Source: Pseudomonadota bacterium
GTDB taxonomy: Bacteria > Pseudomonadota > Gammaproteobacteria > Burkholderiales > Burkholderiaceae_C
Assembly (NCBI GenBank): GCA_021805825.1
Contig: JAJZEC010000009.1
Location: 22,669 to 86,668, forward strand
DNA: 64,000 nucleotides
Direction: 5' to 3'
The notes under the pieces are model-generated. The model had not been told where the DNA came from. It saw only the letters and a program-made list of their open reading frames with translations, and made no database searches. Position numbers and translations under genes: made by a program. Shown piece after piece: positions 10,841 to 18,493 of this stretch (within the stretch, counting starts at the first letter, position 1; each line of letters opens with the position of its first letter).

Positions 10841-11203
10841 ATGCGTCACTATGAGATCGTGCTGATCATCCATCCGGACCAGAGCGAACAGGTCGGGGCG
10901 ATGGTCGAGCGGTACAAGAACGTGGTCACCGGCAAGGGCGGGGTCGTGCACCGCTTCGAGGACTGGGGCCGCCGCCAGATGGCCTACCAGATCCAGAAGC
11001 TGGCCAAGGCCCACTACGTGTGCCTGAACATCGAGGCCGACCAGGAAGTGCTGGCCGAACTCGAGCACGGCTTCAAGTTCAGCGATGCGGTGCTGCGCCA
11101 CCTGGTGGTGCGCATGGACAAGGCCGAGACCCAGCCGTCGGTGATGATGCGCTCGGTCGAGCGCGACGAAGCCCGCAAGGCGCACGCGGAGCAACCGGCC
11201 TGA
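10841..11203 (+). CDS. rpsF: 30S ribosomal protein S6
   Basis: S6 binds 16S rRNA together with S18 in the small-subunit platform. The 120-residue product begins [18 protein letters not shown] and shows the family segment [27 protein letters not shown] ribosome binding site precedes the ATG. The stop overlaps the priB reading frame, and the rpsF-priB-rpsR-rplI order is the standard betaproteobacterial one. Confidence 0.97.
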   Translation: MRHYEIVLIIHPDQSEQVGAMVERYKNVVTGKGGVVHRFEDWGRRQMAYQIQKLAKAHYVCLNIEADQEVLAELEHGFKFSDAVLRHLVVRMDKAETQPSVMMRSVERDEARKAHAEQPA

Positions 11204-11523
11204 GCATCAACCGCGTCGAAATCCGCGGCGAGCTGCGCGAACGCGGTGCCTTGCGCTATACCCCGGCCGGGGTGGAGGCGCTGGACCTGAAGGTCGGGCA
11301 CCAATCGACGCAGCCCGGGCCCGGCGGGGAGCGGCGCATCGAACTCGAACTGCAGTGCGTGGCCTTCGCCGACATGGCGCGCCGGCTGCAGCAGGCGCAA
11401 GCGGGGCAACCGCTGCACCTGGTCGGGTTCCTGATGCCCAGCCGCCGCGGCGCACGCCTGCTCAAGCTCAACATCATCGAATGGATCCAGGAGGGCGATC
11501 ATGGCCTACTTCAAGAAAACTGA
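11200..11523 (+). CDS. priB: Primosomal replication protein N (PriB), apparently without a standard start codon
   Basis: PriB is a small OB-fold single-strand-binding protein that helps PriA reload the replisome at stalled forks. The frame encodes [20 protein letters not shown], then [10 protein letters not shown] and [14 protein letters not shown], matching PriB. No ATG, GTG or TTG lies in frame between the body of rpsF and the first beta-strand. The best start is a CTG at 11200 that overlaps the rpsF stop (CTGA) and has GGAG eight bases upstream at 11188-11191. By family alignment the ATC at 11206 takes the place of the usual Met before Asn-Arg. The first in-frame TTG (11251) would delete strand 1. 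About 107 residues; the 3' end overlaps rpsR by 23 bases. Confidence 0.85.
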   Translation: MSINRVEIRGELRERGALRYTPAGVEALDLKVGHQSTQPGPGGERRIELELQCVAFADMARRLQQAQAGQPLHLVGFLMPSRRGARLLKLNIIEWIQEGDHGLLQEN

Positions 11524-11782
11524 CCGCAAGAACAAACCCAAGCGCAACCAGCAATCGTCGCTGTTCAAGCGCAAGCGTTTCTGCCGCTTCACCGTCGCCG
11601 GAGTCGAGCACATCGACTACAAGGATGTGGACACCCTGCGCGACTTCCTGGCCGAGAACGCCAAGATCATCCCTGCGCGCCTGACCGGCACGCGGGCGAT
11701 CTACCAGCGCCAGCTCAACACCGCGATCAAGCGCGCGCGCTTCCTGGCGCTGCTGCCCTTCTCCGACCAGCACAAGAGCTGA
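11501..11782 (+). CDS. rpsR: 30S ribosomal protein S18
   Basis: S18 pairs with S6 on the 30S platform. The 93-residue product has a basic N-terminal tail ([20 protein letters not shown]) and the family core [20 protein letters not shown] followed by [20 protein letters not shown]. Start ATG with GGAG upstream, inside the end of priB. The length is slightly over the E. coli protein because of the N-terminal tail. Confidence 0.97.
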   Translation: MAYFKKTDRKNKPKRNQQSSLFKRKRFCRFTVAGVEHIDYKDVDTLRDFLAENAKIIPARLTGTRAIYQRQLNTAIKRARFLALLPFSDQHKS

Positions 11783-11811
11783 GCCGCCTCGAAGCTGCCA
11801 AGGACATTCCC

Positions 11812-12264
11812 ATGCAAGTCATTCTGCTCGAAAAAGTCGCGAACCTGGGCAACCTGGGCGACGTCGTCAAGGTGCGCGACGGCTATGGCCGCAACTACCT
11901 GATCCCCCAGCGCAAGGCGCGCACCGCGACGCCACAGGCGCTGGCCGAGTTCCAGGCGCGCCGCGCCGAACTCGAGAAGGCGGCCGCCGAGCGGCTCGCC
12001 GCAGCGCAGGACATGGCCTCCCGGCTCGATGGCCTGACGGTGCAACTGGTGCAGAAGGCCGGCGTCGACGGCAGGCTGTTCGGCTCGGTGACCACGCAGG
12101 ACATCGTGGCCGGGTTGGCCAAGGCCGGCTTCGATCTGTCGCGTTCGATGGTGCGCCTGCCGCAGGGGCCGCTGAAGACCGTCGGTGACCACTCCGTGGA
12201 ACTCGCGCTGGCCACCGACGTGTCGGTGCATGTCACGGTGTCGGTGCTGGGCGAGCAGGCCTGA
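11812..12264 (+). CDS. rplI: 50S ribosomal protein L9
   Basis: L9 binds 23S rRNA near L1 and helps keep the reading frame. The 150-residue product begins [19 protein letters not shown] and continues [16 protein letters not shown] (N-terminal RNA-binding domain), followed by the long connecting helix (about 40-75) and the C-terminal domain. It is the last gene of the operon; a strong terminator follows 43 bases after the stop. Confidence 0.97.
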   Translation: MQVILLEKVANLGNLGDVVKVRDGYGRNYLIPQRKARTATPQALAEFQARRAELEKAAAERLAAAQDMASRLDGLTVQLVQKAGVDGRLFGSVTTQDIVAGLAKAGFDLSRSMVRLPQGPLKTVGDHSVELALATDVSVHVTVSVLGEQA

Positions 12265-12307
12265 GCGTCCCGCCGGGGCCCGAACCCCGGCTTCGCAGCA
12301 CCGAACG

Positions 12308-12341
12308 AACCCCGCGCGGCGATGAGCCCGCGGGGTTTTTT
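12308..12341 (+). terminator. Rho-independent terminator of the rpsF-rplI operon
   Basis: Perfect 9-bp stem AACCCCGCG / CGCGGGGTT with a 12-base loop, followed directly by a run of six T. It lies just after rplI. Confidence 0.88.
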
Positions 12342-12446
12342 GCTGCCCGCCGTTTGCTGTGCGGCTCACACGCAATGCGTGCCGTGCTTCATGCGCCCAA
12401 ACCTAGACTGCCACGCAGGTCATCCAGGCATGGACAGGGGGCGGTT

Positions 12447-14063
12447 ATGAGCCGGAGCATCCGTCGTGGCATCGCGTTGCTGGCCTGCATCGGGCTCGCC
12501 GCTGCGCTGAGCGCCTGCGGAGGCGGGGGCTCCTCGGGGCCGCCTGCGGGATCGTCGCAGCTGGTTTCGGTTCCCGCGACCGATGCCCTGTTGTCCCCCG
12601 ACGGGCCGCTGAACGCCGAACAGGTCTATGCCCTGGATCCAGGCGCTGTCACCCAGGCCTTCGACCTCAGCCCCGACCCGACGGCCCAGCAGGAACTGGT
12701 CAAGCTGCAGGATTCCCTGTCCTCGCAGCCCAAGGCGCTGCAGGCGCGGGCCATGGTGCCGAGGCTGGAGCTGGCCGGGCCGGCGCAGACCTATACCTAC
12801 CTGTATTGCTACGGAACCGCCTGGCTGCTTTCCGGCACGCAGCGCCTGCCGCTGAATACCGGCAGCGGGGACAACTTCTACCTCTCGGGCTGGGGCATGC
12901 AGCCTGGAGCGGGCGGCAAGCCGATCTACATCAAGGTGCCGGTGCAGGTTCCCTCGTCGAGCGCGCTGACCCCGGTCGACCGGCACCTGGTGTACTACTC
13001 GACCCAGTACAGCCCCGGGCAACTCGACGCGATGTGCCAGAGCTCGCTGATGGCCGACGCCCGGCTGCTGAGCGCGCGCACCTACCCCTTCGTCAACGGT
13101 ACCGTGCAGCTCAGCGACATCACGCCGCGCGGGCGCAACAACAGCCTGTCGGACGACCATCCCTTCCTGCCTGCCAACGGCAGCGTGGGCGACGGCCGCA
13201 TCCACACCCTGGTCTCCTTCGGCGACAGCCTGAGCGATACCGATGCGACCAGCAACATGATGTTCCACATCCTTCCCAACCGCAAGACCTGGTTCGCCGG
13301 CGACTTCACCGACGGCTGGGTATGGGCCGAGTACGCCGCCCAGGATCTGGGGATCACTCCCTACAACGAGGCCTGGGGCGCGGCCGGCGCGGCGCCCCAG
13401 GCGATCGTGCGCAGCTTTCCCGGCGCGGGCTGGCTGGCGCGCGCGGGCGTGGGCTTCTACTTCCCGTCGATCGTGCAGCAAGCCGGGCTGTACGACAAGC
13501 GGGTGGTGCAGATCCTGCCGCGCAACCCCGACGAGACCCTCTACAGCGTGCTGATCGGCGGCAACGACTTTGTCAATTACGACGAGCCCGTGTCGACGGT
13601 GCTCAGCGGGATGGCCGCCACCCTGCAGGCGCTGATCCAGACCGACGGCGCGAAGAACATCGTGGTCATGAACCTGCCCGACGTGACCGCCGCGCCGGTG
13701 TTCCTGCAGACCAAGGCGGCGATCAAGGCGCAGGTGGAAGCCAAGCTGAACCAGTACGATGCCGCGCTGCCGGCGCTGGTGGCCCAGATCTCCGCCCAGT
13801 ATCCGCAGGTGAACCTGCACCTGTTCGACACGCGGGCGGTCTTCGACCAGGTGCTGCAGAATCCGCAGGCCTACGGATTCATCGACAGCACCGATCCGTG
13901 CCTGGGCGCCGGCGCGTCGTCGTACTCGTCGACGGTCGCGATGCGCCCGACCTGCAACGGCTACAACTACGTGTTCTGGGATACCCTGCACCCGACGACC
14001 GCGGTGCACAAGATCCTCGGCGACAGCTTCGCCGCCTTCGCTCGGCAGTACTACCGATTCTGA
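12447..14063 (+). CDS. SGNH/GDSL lipase lipoprotein, thermolabile-hemolysin (lecithinase)-like
   Basis: A predicted surface or periplasmic lipoprotein esterase of 538 residues. The start ATG at 12447 is followed by a lipoprotein signal ending LSACGGGGSS (Cys near residue 24). The N-terminal half (to about 245) has the segment TYTYLYCYGTAWLL. The hydrolase domain shows block I VSFGDSLSDTDATSN, then TWFAGDFTDGWVWAEYAAQ, block III IGGNDFVNY and the C-terminal Asp-His pair in FWDTLHPTTAVH. The arrangement, a novel N-terminal domain followed by a GDSL domain with the W-F-G-x-F-T-x-G-x-x-W-x-E-Y stretch, is that of the Vibrio thermolabile hemolysin/phospholipase family. The substrate is inferred, not shown. 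Confidence 0.82.
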   Translation: MSRSIRRGIALLACIGLAAALSACGGGGSSGPPAGSSQLVSVPATDALLSPDGPLNAEQVYALDPGAVTQAFDLSPDPTAQQELVKLQDSLSSQPKALQARAMVPRLELAGPAQTYTYLYCYGTAWLLSGTQRLPLNTGSGDNFYLSGWGMQPGAGGKPIYIKVPVQVPSSSALTPVDRHLVYYSTQYSPGQLDAMCQSSLMADARLLSARTYPFVNGTVQLSDITPRGRNNSLSDDHPFLPANGSVGDGRIHTLVSFGDSLSDTDATSNMMFHILPNRKTWFAGDFTDGWVWAEYAAQDLGITPYNEAWGAAGAAPQAIVRSFPGAGWLARAGVGFYFPSIVQQAGLYDKRVVQILPRNPDETLYSVLIGGNDFVNYDEPVSTVLSGMAATLQALIQTDGAKNIVVMNLPDVTAAPVFLQTKAAIKAQVEAKLNQYDAALPALVAQISAQYPQVNLHLFDTRAVFDQVLQNPQAYGFIDSTDPCLGAGASSYSSTVAMRPTCNGYNYVFWDTLHPTTAVHKILGDSFAAFARQYYRF

Positions 14064-14109
14064 TCCGGGGTGCCGTCGTGGCGGCGCGGCCCCGGGCCCT
14101 GGCGCCTGC

Positions 14110-14115
14110 TACAGT
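14110..14115 (+). promoter_or_regulatory. Candidate -10 element placing the dnaB transcript start at its ATG
   Basis: TACAGT ends six bases before the dnaB ATG at 14122 and there is no Shine-Dalgarno sequence in between. This spacing would make a leaderless mRNA. Confidence 0.4.
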
Positions 14116-14121
14116 GACGCC

Positions 14122-15486
14122 ATGTCAGCACTGATTCAGGATCCCGAGCTCGACGGCCTGCGCACGCCGCCGCATTCCGCGCAGGCCGAGCAGTCGGTGC
14201 TGGGGGGCCTGCTGCTGGACAACGAGGCCTTCGACCGCGTCGCCGACCTGTTGCATGTCCAGTCCTTCTACCGCCACGAGCACCGCCTGGTGTACCAGGC
14301 GATCGCCGAGCTGATCCAGGGCGGCAAGCCCGCCGACGTGGTGACCGTGCTCGAGGCGCTGCGCCTGCGTGGCGAGGAGCAGAGCTGTGGCGGGCTGGCC
14401 TACCTGAACGCGCTGGCGCAGAGCGTTCCCAGCGCGGCGAACATTCGCCGCTATGCCGAAATCGTTCGCGAGCGTTCGGTGTTGCGTAATCTGGTCTCCG
14501 TGAGCGACGAGATCGCGCAAAGCGCGCTTAGCCCGCAGGGGCGCGCGGTGCAGCAGATTCTCGACGAAGCCGAGTCGCGCATTTTTGCCATCGCCGAGGA
14601 CGGAGCGCGTGGCAAGGCCGGCTTCCAGCCGATGAAGCAGTTGCTCGGTCAGTTGCTCGACCGCGTGCAGGAGCTGTCGGAGCAGGGCGGCTCGGAGATC
14701 ACCGGAGTGGCCAGCGGCTTTGCCGACCTCGATCGCATGACCGCCGGCATGCAGCCCGGGGATCTGATCATCATCGCCGGGCGGCCGTCGATGGGCAAGA
14801 CCTCCTTCGCGCTGAACATCGCCGAGCATGTCGCGCTGAACGAGCAGCTCCCGGTGGCGGTGTTCAGCATGGAAATGGGCGCCTCCCAACTGGTGCTGCG
14901 CATCGTCGGCTCCCTGGGCCGCATCGACCAGTCGCACCTGCGTACCGGGCAGCTCAGCGATGATGAATGGACGCGCCTGCCGGAGACCATCGAGCGACTG
15001 GACGACGTGCAGATCCACATCGACGAATCCCCCGCGCTCAACCCGCTGGAGGTGCGCGCGCGAGCGCGCCGGCTGGCCCGCCAGTGCGGCAAGCTCGGGC
15101 TGATCGTGGTCGACTACCTGCAGCTGATGACCTCGGCGCGCGACGGGGAGAACCGGGCGACCGAGATCTCCGAGATCTCGCGCTCGCTGAAGGCGCTGGC
15201 CAAGGAACTGCAGTGCCCGCTGGTGGCGCTGTCGCAGCTCAACCGCGACCTCGAGAAACGCGCCGACCGTCGGCCGGTGATGAGCGACCTGCGGGAGTCG
15301 GGCGCCATCGAGCAGGATGCCGACGTGATCCTGTTCATCTACCGCGACGAGGTCTACAACAAGGACAGCAAGGATCAGGGCGTGGCCGAGATCATCATCG
15401 CCAAGCAGCGCAACGGCCCGATCGGCACCGTCAACCTCGCCTTCCTGCGCCAGCTCACCCGCTTCGAAAACCTCATGCGCGCCTGA
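14122..15486 (+). CDS. dnaB: Replicative DNA helicase DnaB
   Basis: DnaB is the hexameric helicase that unwinds DNA ahead of the replisome. The 454-residue product begins MSALIQDPELDGLRTPPHSAQAE and has the N-terminal helical collar (about 20-125), a linker, and a RecA-like motor with Walker A AGRPSMGKTSFALN and Walker B LIVVDYLQLM. The motor ends with LSQLNRDLEKRADRRPVMSDL and AKQRNGPIGTVNLAF. The length is typical and no intein or insertion is seen. It is convergent with phoH, 50 bases away. Confidence 0.97.
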   Translation: MSALIQDPELDGLRTPPHSAQAEQSVLGGLLLDNEAFDRVADLLHVQSFYRHEHRLVYQAIAELIQGGKPADVVTVLEALRLRGEEQSCGGLAYLNALAQSVPSAANIRRYAEIVRERSVLRNLVSVSDEIAQSALSPQGRAVQQILDEAESRIFAIAEDGARGKAGFQPMKQLLGQLLDRVQELSEQGGSEITGVASGFADLDRMTAGMQPGDLIIIAGRPSMGKTSFALNIAEHVALNEQLPVAVFSMEMGASQLVLRIVGSLGRIDQSHLRTGQLSDDEWTRLPETIERLDDVQIHIDESPALNPLEVRARARRLARQCGKLGLIVVDYLQLMTSARDGENRATEISEISRSLKALAKELQCPLVALSQLNRDLEKRADRRPVMSDLRESGAIEQDADVILFIYRDEVYNKDSKDQGVAEIIIAKQRNGPIGTVNLAFLRQLTRFENLMRA

Positions 15487-15536
15487 TTCTTTTTCGCCCC
15501 CGCCTGACACCCTCTCGCCCCCCGCGACGGAGGGGG

Positions 15537-17201
15537 CTACAAAATCTCCGTCGCGTAGTCTGCCAGGCGGCTGCGTTCGCCACGCGCCAGGGTGATGTGG
15601 CCGGAGTGCTTCCAGCCCTTGAAGCGATCCACCGCGTAGGCCAGGCCGGAGCTGCCCTCGGTCAGGTAGGGGGTGTCGATCTGGGCCAGGTTGCCCATGC
15701 AGATGATCTTCGTGCCGGGGCCGGCACGGGTGATCAGCGTCTTCATCTGCTTGGGCGTGAGGTTCTGCGCCTCGTCGATGATCACGTACTTGCTGAGGAA
15801 GGTTCTGCCCCGCATGAAGTTCATGCTCTTGATCCTGACCTTCGAGCGGATCAGTTCCTGCGTCGCCGCGCGTCCCCACTCGCCGCCGTGGTTGCCGGAT
15901 CCCGACTGGTTCAGCACTTCGAGGTTGTCGTCGAGCGCGCCCATCCAGGGAGACATCTTTTCCTCCTCGGTGCCGGGCAGGTAGCCGATGTCCTCGCCGA
16001 CCGGAACCGTCACGCGGGTGATGATGATCTCGTTGTAGCGACGCTCCTCCAGCACCTGGTGCAGGCCGGCGGCCAGCGCCAGCAGCGTCTTGCCCGTTCC
16101 GGCCTGGCCGCTGAGGGTGACGAAGTCGATCTCCGGGTCGAGCAGCAGGTTCAGCGCGAAGTTCTGCTCGCGGTTGCGCGCGCACACCCCCCACACGCTG
16201 TTCTTCGGGTGGGTGTAGTCGCGCACGACCTGCAGCACCGCGGTGGAGGCACGAATCTCCTTGACCCTGGCGTACAGGGCCGTCGCGCTCGGCGCTTCCC
16301 AGTACACCGCCTGATTGACCAGCATGGCCGACACCAGCGGGCCCTGCAGCCGGTAGAAGGGCTGCCCGCCCTGTTGCCAGCTTTCCAGCGACTTGGCCTG
16401 CTTGTCCCAGAAATCGTCGGGCAGCGCCAGCACCCCGGTATACAGCAGGTCGGCGTCGTCCAGGGTCTTGTCGTTGGCGTAATCCTCGGCGTGCAGGCCG
16501 AGCGCGCGCGCCTTCACGCGCATGTTGATGTCCTTCGACACCAGCACCACCGGGCGCTTGGCATGAATCTTGGTGAGCGCCTGCAGCACCCCCAGGATCT
16601 GGTTGTCCGCCTTGCCCTGGGGCAAGGCCTCGGGCAAACGCGCCTCGTGGCTGCGGGTCTGGAAGAACAGCCGGCCGCGGGCCTCGCGGTGCCCGCTGTG
16701 ATCCAGGCGGATGCCCTGCTCGATTCCCCCCTCGACCCCGGCGACCAGCGCGTCGAGTTCGCGGCTGGCCTGGCGCGCGTTGCGCGCGACCTCGGACATG
16801 CCCTTCTTGTGGCCGTCGAGTTCCTCCAGGGTGACCATCGGCAGGTAGACGTCGTGCTCCTCGAAGCGGAACAGCGAGGTCGGGTCGTGCATCAGCACAT
16901 TGGTGTCCAGCACGAACAGCTTGCTGGCCTCGGCGGCGGCCTTGGCGCGCCGACCGTCCGCCGCGGCGCGCGGCTCGGGAGAGGCCTGCGGGGCTGCCTG
17001 GCGGCGGGGCGGCTTGCTGGCCATCGGCGGCGTGGGCACCGCCGCGGGCTGCGGTGCAGCGGCCGTCTTGGGGCTGTCTGGCGCAGTGCCTGCAGCGGCC
17101 GCCGGGCTGCGCGGTTTGCGCGGAGCCGGCGGGGCGGCGGGTGCGCCGGCGGCGGACTGGAGCAGGGAGCCGAGTCGGGTAGGGGGCTTGGGCAGGGGCA
17201 T
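15537..17201 (-). CDS. phoH: PhoH family protein with N-terminal PIN domain (PhoH2 type)
   Basis: A PIN-domain ribonuclease joined to a PhoH ATPase/RNA helicase-like domain; members of this class unwind and cut RNA. I start at MPLPKPPTRLGSLLQ (17201); the frame is open upstream but that part is in the gap to the previous gene. Residues 1-92 are Ala/Pro-rich and probably disordered. The PIN domain runs from about 94 (FVLDTNVLMHDP, with LEELD). The PhoH domain has Walker A LSGQAGTGKTLLALAAGL near residue 365 and then VIIDEAQNLTPKQMKTLITR. 554 residues. It lies downstream of the peroxiredoxin gene on the same strand after 159 bases. Confidence 0.9.
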   Translation of the reverse strand: MPLPKPPTRLGSLLQSAAGAPAAPPAPRKPRSPAAAAGTAPDSPKTAAAPQPAAVPTPPMASKPPRRQAAPQASPEPRAAADGRRAKAAAEASKLFVLDTNVLMHDPTSLFRFEEHDVYLPMVTLEELDGHKKGMSEVARNARQASRELDALVAGVEGGIEQGIRLDHSGHREARGRLFFQTRSHEARLPEALPQGKADNQILGVLQALTKIHAKRPVVLVSKDINMRVKARALGLHAEDYANDKTLDDADLLYTGVLALPDDFWDKQAKSLESWQQGGQPFYRLQGPLVSAMLVNQAVYWEAPSATALYARVKEIRASTAVLQVVRDYTHPKNSVWGVCARNREQNFALNLLLDPEIDFVTLSGQAGTGKTLLALAAGLHQVLEERRYNEIIITRVTVPVGEDIGYLPGTEEEKMSPWMGALDDNLEVLNQSGSGNHGGEWGRAATQELIRSKVRIKSMNFMRGRTFLSKYVIIDEAQNLTPKQMKTLITRAGPGTKIICMGNLAQIDTPYLTEGSSGLAYAVDRFKGWKHSGHITLARGERSRLADYATEIL

Positions 17202-17360
17202 CGCGCGGCGCTTGCAGGCTGGGGCGGTCAGCTGCGCCGCCCGGGGAGAACATGCGATCCGGGCCATACCCTTCCAGGGGTCGGCAGCCTGCAGCGCAGG
17301 CCGTCGCGGGCTGGGCGGTGGGCCGCGGACGACAAGGGCAAAGGCGGGTCGGCGCAAGCC

Positions 17361-17825
17361 CTAGAGCCTGCGCACTGCCTCGAGGACTTCCTGCACGTGG
17401 CCGGCCACCTTCACCCCGCGCCACTCCTGGCGCAGCACGCCTTCGGCGTCGACGAGAAAGGTGCTGCGCTCGATACCCTTGACCTTCTTGCCGTACATGA
17501 TCTTGTTCTTCACCACGCCGAACATGTGGCAGAGCTTTTCCTCGGTGTCGGCGATGAGGTCGAAGGGCAACTCGAGTTGGGTGCGGAACTTGTCGTGCGA
17601 GGCCAGGTTGTCGCGCGACACCCCGAAGATCATCGCGCCGGCTGCTTCGAACTCGGCGTACAGGTCGCGAAACTGCTGGGCTTCTGTGGTGCAGCCCGGG
17701 GTCATGTCCTTGGGATAGAAGTACAGAACCAGCTTCTTGCCCAGATAGTCCTTGGGGCTGAATTTCAGATCACCAGTGGCGATTGCCTCGAAATCGGGAA
17801 CCACCTTGTTCAGAACCAAAGCCAT
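17361..17825 (-). CDS. bcp: Thiol peroxidase of the BCP/PrxQ family
   Basis: A cytoplasmic peroxiredoxin that reduces hydroperoxides with thioredoxin. 154 residues. The peroxidatic Cys is at position 45 in YPKDMTPGCTTEAQQFRD. The resolving Cys five residues later, found in E. coli BCP, is replaced here by Gln. Another Cys at about position 99 (EEKLCHMFG) could take that role, as in PrxQ members with the partner Cys in a later helix. An AGGAGA-type ribosome binding site precedes the ATG. phoH lies downstream. Confidence 0.93.
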   Translation of the reverse strand: MALVLNKVVPDFEAIATGDLKFSPKDYLGKKLVLYFYPKDMTPGCTTEAQQFRDLYAEFEAAGAMIFGVSRDNLASHDKFRTQLELPFDLIADTEEKLCHMFGVVKNKIMYGKKVKGIERSTFLVDAEGVLRQEWRGVKVAGHVQEVLEAVRRL

Positions 17826-17991
17826 GAAGTCTCCTGTTTGCGCCGACCCGGCCGACGCCTTCCACGACGCCCTCCGGAGCCAGGGGCAGCTGCCGCAGCC
17901 GCGGTCGAATGCCCCGTTCCAGGACCCATTTTAACAACTCAGGTTACAAGGCGGCCGTGGCGCGCGGCAGCGGCGGCGCCCGCGCACGCCG

Positions 17992-18378
17992 TCAACGCTG
18001 CGGCGCCGGATCGACCAGCAACGCGGCCAGCGCGCGCCGTCCTTCACCGACGAGGATGTTGTACGTGCGGCATGCCGCCGCGGTGCTCATGATCTCGAAG
18101 CCGATGCCGCGTTCGATCAGGGGTCGCAGAAGCGACGGGTGGGCAAAGCGCTGCGCGCCCCCTGTGCCGATGATCACCAGTTCGGGTTGTTGTTCAGCTA
18201 ATTGCAGGAAATCCTGTTCAGCCAGGGCGGCGAATCCGTCGACCCCCCAGGCTTGCGGAGCGGTCTCGGCGCCCAAGCAGATGCCCTGCTCGTAGCGTAC
18301 GCCCTGAACCTCGACGAAGCCCGGGCCGTGCGCGCCGACCGTGTAGGTTGCCTGGTTGCTTTCTGCCTGGAATTTCAT
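17992..18378 (-). CDS. Mth938-like domain protein (DUF498/NDUFAF3 fold)
   Basis: A small protein of 128 residues belonging to the Mth938-like family, which includes the mitochondrial complex I assembly factor NDUFAF3; the bacterial role is unknown. Seen: KFQAESNQATYTVGAHGPGF, then the characteristic ELVIIGTGGAQRFAHPSLLR and GIGFEIMSTAAACRTYNILV, followed by GRRALAALL. The length is normal. It is divergent from alaA and followed on the same strand by bcp after 166 bases, in which I see no ORF. Confidence 0.87.
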   Translation of the reverse strand: MKFQAESNQATYTVGAHGPGFVEVQGVRYEQGICLGAETAPQAWGVDGFAALAEQDFLQLAEQQPELVIIGTGGAQRFAHPSLLRPLIERGIGFEIMSTAAACRTYNILVGEGRRALAALLVDPAPQR

Positions 18379-18404
18379 CGCTGCCCGCAGTGCATAGCCA
18401 CTAC

Positions 18405-18410
18405 ATTATA
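18405..18410 (-). promoter_or_regulatory. Perfect -10 box (TATAAT on the minus strand) for the Mth938-like gene
   Basis: Read on the minus strand, TATAAT ends 26 bases before the ATG at 18378. No strong -35 is seen at 17 bases. Such a perfect box is rare in this G+C-rich DNA and lies in the short divergent region with alaA. Confidence 0.5.
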
Positions 18411-18493
18411 GGGTTTGCTGCCTGCGCGAGCTGCCGGCAGCCTGGATCGGCGAACGGTGCGCCCGACGACGGGCGCGAAGGCGGGAAGACTTC

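Noticed and set aside
15517..15537. GCCCCC/GGGGGC hairpin as a terminator between dnaB and phoH
   Set aside because: It overlaps the phoH stop codon, has a short stem and no T-tract on the dnaB side; too weak to annotate.
14125..17424. A minus-strand open frame of over 1000 codons running antisense through dnaB and across phoH
   Set aside because: Its sequence over dnaB is Arg/His/Gly/Gln-rich without any domain, while dnaB on the other strand has all helicase motifs. In very G+C-rich DNA such antisense frames stay open by chance.
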